From positions 9,932,501 to 9,996,500 of the forward strand of contig NC_062249.1 of NCBI RefSeq assembly GCF_905475465.1: a stretch of 64,000 nt of DNA. Direction: 5' to 3'. A model generated the notes under the pieces. That model was not told where the DNA came from. It saw only the letters and a list, made by a program, of their open reading frames with translations, and ran no database searches. This document shows positions 59,271-64,000 of the stretch, piece by piece (the first letter of the stretch is position 1; the number at the start of each line of letters is the position of its first letter). This DNA comes from Pieris napi. Lineage: Eukaryota; Arthropoda; Insecta; Lepidoptera; Pieridae. The position numbers and the translations under genes are program-made.

Positions 59271-61136
59271 ATAGTCTAGTCGACAAGTTGAAAATGGAAC
59301 AAAATAGAGATACTACTCTTAAAATTATGTGCGATAGCTCATTAGATCCGGAATGACGTCTAGAAAAATGTGCTAAAAGCGTGTATTAGCACATAAAAAA
59401 TTGCAAAAGTTATAGACTATTAAAGATGAAAAAATAATGGCATTTAGTTTTTTGCCAATATTTAATAAACTATTAATATTTAAGAAATTTCAAATAAAGA
59501 TTCTGAAAGAGGAGGAAATTTCTAATAAAAAACTCTTGACTCCCAGAACTCTATCTCCATTATTTATAATGTTAATTTAACGCTGAAAATAGGTCTGCGG
59601 TTGACATTTTTAGGATTCGCGCGTGGCGTCAAAAGCGACTACGGCACATTAATTAATTTATTTAAGGTATTGAATATTTTTTTTTAAATTTGAAAAAATT
59701 ATGGTGTGTTCTGAACACTATAATTAATTTATTCCCGTTGAAAATTTTACTTAAAGTTAATTTTTCAACAAGTTAAATAATTGTTAACTAACGAAATTTT
59801 CTCGAACGACCGTCTTAATTGTAAGTGAAAAAAAACGTTTAAATAATGGTCGTAAAAATATTTCGCTTCGTAGAGCCTTTCTTACATACATACTTAACAA
59901 GATCGTGCCATAAAAGTTAAAAAAATATTTATACTTTGTTTATAACAATTTTTTTACTTAAACAAAAACTTAAAAATCCATGTAATGATGTTAAAAAAAT
60001 TTTTTTTTTCTAAATCATCATATAATCGTTTTTTTATTAATACAAGATATTTATTGATTTGCAAAAAAAAAAAATTCCCGCCATTTGTTGATAAAAATTT
60101 TTTAAACAAATTGATTAAATCAATATTTTTTTTAAAAATTTTAACACAACTTTATTACATTAAAAATTTTATGATTTAAAAAAAAAAAAATTTTCATTAA
60201 TAACAATTTTTAATTGTTTATAATCGTTTTTTTTAAATTTTCTATTGTTTAAATAATTAGTTAAGAAATTTTTTTTTCCTAAAAATCATAATTGACAGTC
60301 TTCTATAAAGTAACAGAAAAAAATTTTTTTTAATCAACAATTCTATTGTTTATTAACTTACCAATTTGTTATAAACAAATATTCAGCTTTTGTTTATTTT
60401 TTTTCTAAAACTTCTAAAATTAACAAAAACAACCATATATAACAAAGTATAGAAAAATTTTTTTTGTAAATTTTTTGATTATCATGAATATTACTTTTAT
60501 TTAAAATTAAATTTTTTTTTTTCTATACTTTGTTATATATGGTTGTTTTTGTTAATTTTAGAAGTTTTAGAAAAAAAATAAACAAAAGTTGAATATTTGT
60601 TTATAACAAATTGGTAAGTTAATAAACAATAGAATTGTTGATTAAAAAAAATTTTTTTTCTGTTACTTTATAGAAGACTGTCAATTATGATTTTTAGGAA
60701 AAAAAAAATTTCTTAACTAATTATTTAAACAATGGAAAATTAAAAAAAAACGATTATAAACAATTAAAAATTGTTATTAAGGAAAATTTTTTTTTTTAAA
60801 ATCATAAAATTTTTAATGTAATAAAGTTGTGTTAAATTTTTTTTTTTAAATATTGATTTAATCAATTTGTTTAAAAAAAATTTATCAACCAATGGCGGGA
60901 TTTTTTTTTTTTGCAAATCAATAAATATCTTGTATTAATAAAAAAACGATTATATGATGATTTAGAAAAAAAAAATTTTTTTTAACATCATTACATGGAT
61001 TTTTAAGTTTTTGTTTAAGTAAAAAAATTGTTATAAACAAAGTATAAATATTTTTTTAACTTTTATGGCACGATCTTGTTAAGTATGTATGTAAGAAAGG
61101 CTCTACGAAGCGAAATATTTTTACGACCATTATTAA
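59271..61136. mobile_element. Foldback element with about 620-bp near-perfect inverted arms
   Basis: 59271-59842 is the region shared with 11992; from about 59843 the sequence (AATGGTCGTAAAAATATTTC) runs to about 60470 and is then repeated in reverse from about 60520 to 61136. A short AT loop lies between. Small mismatches (e.g. CATTTGTTGA vs CAATGG-type wording near 60085/60890) show the arms have diverged slightly. The right arm stops where the LINE poly(A) begins, so the LINE truncated or entered it. Confidence 0.85.
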
Positions 61137-64000
61137 TTTTTTTTTTTTTTTTTCTGCGGTTATTTGCAATCAGCCCCAAGGCTATGAGCAAATTTTTTCT
61201 GTGGTGCTGTCATGTGGAGTGACTTCCCATTGGAAGCATCTACTCATCTTCTGTCTAGAGCTACTGCCGGTCTTCTAGCTCTAGAATATGGTGACGTTTT
61301 AGTCGACTCACATACTGTCTAATGGTGAGTTGGCGAGCAAGTGTATTCGGGTGACAGCTTAGCCGCTCTTTGTACTTAGCTGCCAGTCTCCGGATTTCTT
61401 CTTTGATTGTTCTTATGTTGAGGTGCTCGTGAACTTCGTTGTTTGTAATGTACCAGGGTACTTTTGCAACTGCTCTTAGGATCTTGTTCTGTTGTCGCTG
61501 GAGTATGTTTATGTTGGTATCACTTGCGCTGCCCCATAGTTGGAGGCCATATGTCCAAATGGGCTTAAGGATGACTTTATATATAAGAAGTTTGTTATCT
61601 AGAGAAAGTCTTGAGTTTCTACCTAGCATCCAGTAAAGGCTGTTGTACTTTAGCTGTAGCTCCTGCTTTTTACATTTGATGTGGTGCCTCCACGTTAATC
61701 CACGATCAATGTGTAAGCCAAGATATCTTACATGGTCGCTGTGGGGCAGAATACATTGGTCCAACTGTACAGGTGGGCAGTCTCCTCTTCTAAGGGTGAA
61801 GGTCACGTGTACTGACTTCGCGGCACTAGCTTTTATTTTCCATTTTTGCAGCCATTCGTTAACTTTGTCAAGGCCTTTCTGCAAGTCCTCTGATGCAAGT
61901 CCTGGGTCTTTATTGCTTGCTAATATAGCGGTGTCGTCTGCAAATGTTGCTGTGGTTATTCCTGGCAATAGCGGCAGGTCAGCAGTGTACAACGTGTAGA
62001 GCATGGGGCCGAGAACAGATCCTTGTGGTACCCCGGCATCAATGTTTTTAAATTCCGAAGTGGCGTCACCTTCTTTTACATAAAATATGCGATCCTCTAG
62101 GTAAGATTTGAATATTGGAAAGTAAGAGTGGGAAATATTCTGCTTGATCTTACATAGCAGGCCTTTGTGCCAGACCTTGTCAAATGCTTGTTGGATATCC
62201 AGAAATGCTGATGAGCAGTATTCCCTTTGTTCTAAGGACTTTCTTATGGCGTCACATACTCTGTGAGCTTGTTCCACTGTGCCATGGTATTGTCTGAAGC
62301 CGAATTGATGATCTGGTATTACTTTGCGCTCCACAAGGCTTGGCACAATTCTACGAAGTATTGTCTTTTCCAATACCTTGGAAAGAGTAGGCAACAGACT
62401 GATTGGTCGGTAGGATGTTTTTTCGGTCATCAGTTTGCCAGCCTTATAAATCATGATGATTTCTGAGATTTTCCACGCAACTGGGAAGTAGCCTATTCGT
62501 AACATAGCATTGAAGAGTATAGTGAGGAAGATCATAGCCTTTCTCGGTAGTTCCATCAATACTTCTTTAGTTATCAGGTCGTAACCTGGTGCCTTTTTAC
62601 TGTCCAGGCATTTGATAGTTTTTATGACTTCTGCAGGCGACACAGGTCTAGGGGGATGATCCATTTGAAGGTCTTGATTTAGAACTTGGTCAACATATTC
62701 ATCTGATGAGTTGTCCAGTGTTACATTAGGTTTAAAGGAGCTTGTTACATAGTTCGCAAACAAGTCCGCTTTGTCCTGGCTCGTTCTGGCCCAGCCGTTT
62801 TCCTTTTTAATTGGGGCTTTTGATTTGTTAGGTTGGCTACAAGAACGGGTGATTTTCCAGAGCGAATAGTTGCTGGCCTTAGTAGCGGTTAGAGACTCCA
62901 ACTTTGCTTGCATTGTTAAGTCATTAACATTCTTTATAGCTTCCTTCAATTCTACAATGGCTTTATTAAGGGCTGTCTTGTCTTGTGGATGACGACTCAG
63001 TTGCCAAACTCTGCGCAATCTGCGTTTCTCCTGAATCATCATCTTTATTTCCAATGGTATGTTTGTGTGCTGGTTTTTGTGTTCAGTAGTAGGCGTGCTT
63101 CTCCACGCAGCAGCTTGTATGAGATTAGTAAACTGCACTAGTGCTGTTTCAATTTCCTCTGCTTCTTTAAGTCTGACATTTAGATTAAGGTTTTCATCTA
63201 TGTGTTCCCTGAAGGAAGGCCAATCAGTTTGCTGGTTATACAATCTTATCGGTCTCTCGACTTCAATTATAGTGGAGCTGACAGTTAATAAGACTGGAGT
63301 GTGATCAGATGAACCATCAGCACATGATTCGATCTTCATGTATTGTTTAGAGAGTCCTTTTGTTAGGAAGAAATCGAGGATGTCCGGGATTCGATTGTGA
63401 TCAGCTGGCCAGTTGGTAGGTTCTGATGGAGCAATTATGTTTAGGTGATTTGTATCGATGCTCAACATCAATTGTCTTCCCCTAGTTGTTATTAATCTTG
63501 ACCCCCAATGCACATGTTTGGAGTTCCAGTCGCCTCCTGTTATAAAGCGATTGCCTAGAGTCGAGAAGAAATGAGAGAACAGGTCGGCGTCTATTCGATG
63601 TTTTGGTGGACAGTAAACAGCTGAGACATTAAAGTATCCACCTCTGTCTTGTATTGCGACCGTAGTGGCTTGTATTTGCTCGGTTCTATATTCAGGCAGT
63701 AGATGGTGCTTTATTTTGTTTCTAATAACTATAGCTGATCCTGCATGACCTGTTCCATCTGGGTGGTTCGTGGTGTATATCTGGAACCCTTTAATTTTGA
63801 TATTGGTTTTGTCTGTGCAGTGTGCTTCCGATATTAGGACTATGTCTAGCTTGTGCTCAGTTATTAGTATCTCGAGTTCATTTTTATTGGGTGAGAGACC
63901 ATTTATGTTCCAGGTCGCCAGTCTTAACCCAAGGCCGGTTAGCCTTGTAGTTTGGTTATGAGCGTAGTCATGAGACTCATTAGAGTACTCATTTGTTGTA
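61137..64000 (-). mobile_element. Jockey-clade non-LTR retrotransposon, 3' part with poly(A)
   Basis: ORF2 and a 3' UTR of about 107 bp (61154-61260) end in a 17-base A tail (T run 61137-61153 on the plus strand). The 5' end lies beyond the window. Insertion is at the right arm of the foldback element. Confidence 0.92.
61261..64000 (-). CDS. Jockey-type ORF2: AP endonuclease + reverse transcriptase (5'-incomplete, uninterrupted)
   Basis: The minus-strand frame is open from the window edge to TAG at 61261, at least 912 residues without a stop or frameshift. Reading in: an APE-type endonuclease (LRLATWNINGL near 63930, GGDWNSKHVHWGS near 63510, SSDHTPVLL near 63290), then reverse transcriptase (YRPISLLPTLSKVLEK; AFLDIQQAFDKVWHKGLL; GVPQGSVLGPMLYTLY; catalytic FADD near 61940), then the usual C-terminal region (LKPIWTYGLQLWGSAS, ILRAVAKVPWYITN). 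This order and the AFLD--QAFD-VWH-GLL wording fit the Jockey clade. The frame has an internal GTG at 63513, but the endonuclease clearly continues upstream of it, so that is not the start. All catalytic residues visible to me are present, so the copy looks young and possibly competent. Confidence 0.93.
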   Translation of the reverse strand, partial: TTNEYSNESHDYAHNQTTRLTGLGLRLATWNINGLSPNKNELEILITEHKLDIVLISEAHCTDKTNIKIKGFQIYTTNHPDGTGHAGSAIVIRNKIKHHLLPEYRTEQIQATTVAIQDRGGYFNVSAVYCPPKHRIDADLFSHFFSTLGNRFITGGDWNSKHVHWGSRLITTRGRQLMLSIDTNHLNIIAPSEPTNWPADHNRIPDILDFFLTKGLSKQYMKIESCADGSSDHTPVLLTVSSTIIEVERPIRLYNQQTDWPSFREHIDENLNLNVRLKEAEEIETALVQFTNLIQAAAWRSTPTTEHKNQHTNIPLEIKMMIQEKRRLRRVWQLSRHPQDKTALNKAIVELKEAIKNVNDLTMQAKLESLTATKASNYSLWKITRSCSQPNKSKAPIKKENGWARTSQDKADLFANYVTSSFKPNVTLDNSSDEYVDQVLNQDLQMDHPPRPVSPAEVIKTIKCLDSKKAPGYDLITKEVLMELPRKAMIFLTILFNAMLRIGYFPVAWKISEIIMIYKAGKLMTEKTSYRPISLLPTLSKVLEKTILRRIVPSLVERKVIPDHQFGFRQYHGTVEQAHRVCDAIRKSLEQREYCSSAFLDIQQAFDKVWHKGLLCKIKQNISHSYFPIFKSYLEDRIFYVKEGDATSEFKNIDAGVPQGSVLGPMLYTLYTADLPLLPGITTATFADDTAILASNKDPGLASEDLQKGLDKVNEWLQKWKIKASAAKSVHVTFTLRRGDCPPVQLDQCILPHSDHVRYLGLHIDRGLTWRHHIKCKKQELQLKYNSLYWMLGRNSRLSLDNKLLIYKVILKPIWTYGLQLWGSASDTNINILQRQQNKILRAVAKVPWYITNNEVHEHLNIRTIKEEIRRLAAKYKERLSCHPNTLARQLTIRQYVSRLKRHHILELEDRQ

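Noticed and set aside
59985..60179. 64-codon frame rich in F, K and I
   Set aside because: Composed of poly-T/poly-A tracts in a foldback arm; chance frame.
61439..63304. Several plus-strand open frames
   Set aside because: All are antisense shadows of the Jockey ORF2.

Overview
This window is nuclear DNA from an insect, most probably a moth or butterfly. It is AT-rich, has spliced genes with GT..AG introns, and is packed with tRNA-derived SINEs, Helitron-like elements ending in CTAG, PIF/Harbinger and pogo/Tigger-type MITEs and non-LTR retrotransposons. Species cannot be named from the sequence alone. Gene names below come from recognising conserved protein motifs after splicing exons by eye; no database search was run.

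Layout. 1-1084: a frameshifted relic of a mobile-element-associated protein. 4398-5584 (-): a two-exon gene for a small membrane-anchored protein resembling the N-terminal part of RIC3. 5.6-16.5 kb: gene-poor and full of repeats (pogo-like MITEs, a LINE 3' fragment, a broken reverse-transcriptase fragment, one arm of a foldback family). 16499-18455 (+): five-exon orthologue of human C1orf43 (NICE-3). 19514-44289 (-): focadhesin (FOCAD), 18 exons over about 25 kb whose phases all agree, with introns swollen by transposable elements. 45498-46168 (+): BRK1/HSPC300, the small WAVE-complex subunit, head-to-head with FOCAD. 47092-53664 (-): a complete eight-exon, 396-codon paralogue of mitochondrial 3-ketoacyl-CoA thiolase (ACAA2). 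54640 to about 58402 (-): the six downstream exons of a second, conventional ACAA2 gene whose 5' exons are not visible. 58.9-61.1 kb: a LINE fragment and a large foldback inverted repeat. 61137-64000 (-): a Jockey-clade non-LTR retrotransposon with an uninterrupted ORF2 running off the right edge.

The host genes are not one pathway: fatty-acid beta-oxidation (the tandem ACAA2 pair), actin nucleation (BRK1), focal adhesion/SKI-associated FOCAD, a Golgi/phagocytosis-linked C1orf43 and a possible receptor chaperone. The most notable gene observation is the tandem ACAA2 duplication: one copy keeps every catalytic motif, while the other keeps an intact reading frame of family length but has Ser where the second catalytic Cys (Cys382 of human ACAA2) should be, with a Cys moved one residue on. 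The most notable non-genic structures are two foldback elements with 600-670 bp arms, a Harbinger-type element carrying only a spliced MADF gene, and a dispersed repeat family bounded by small hairpins.
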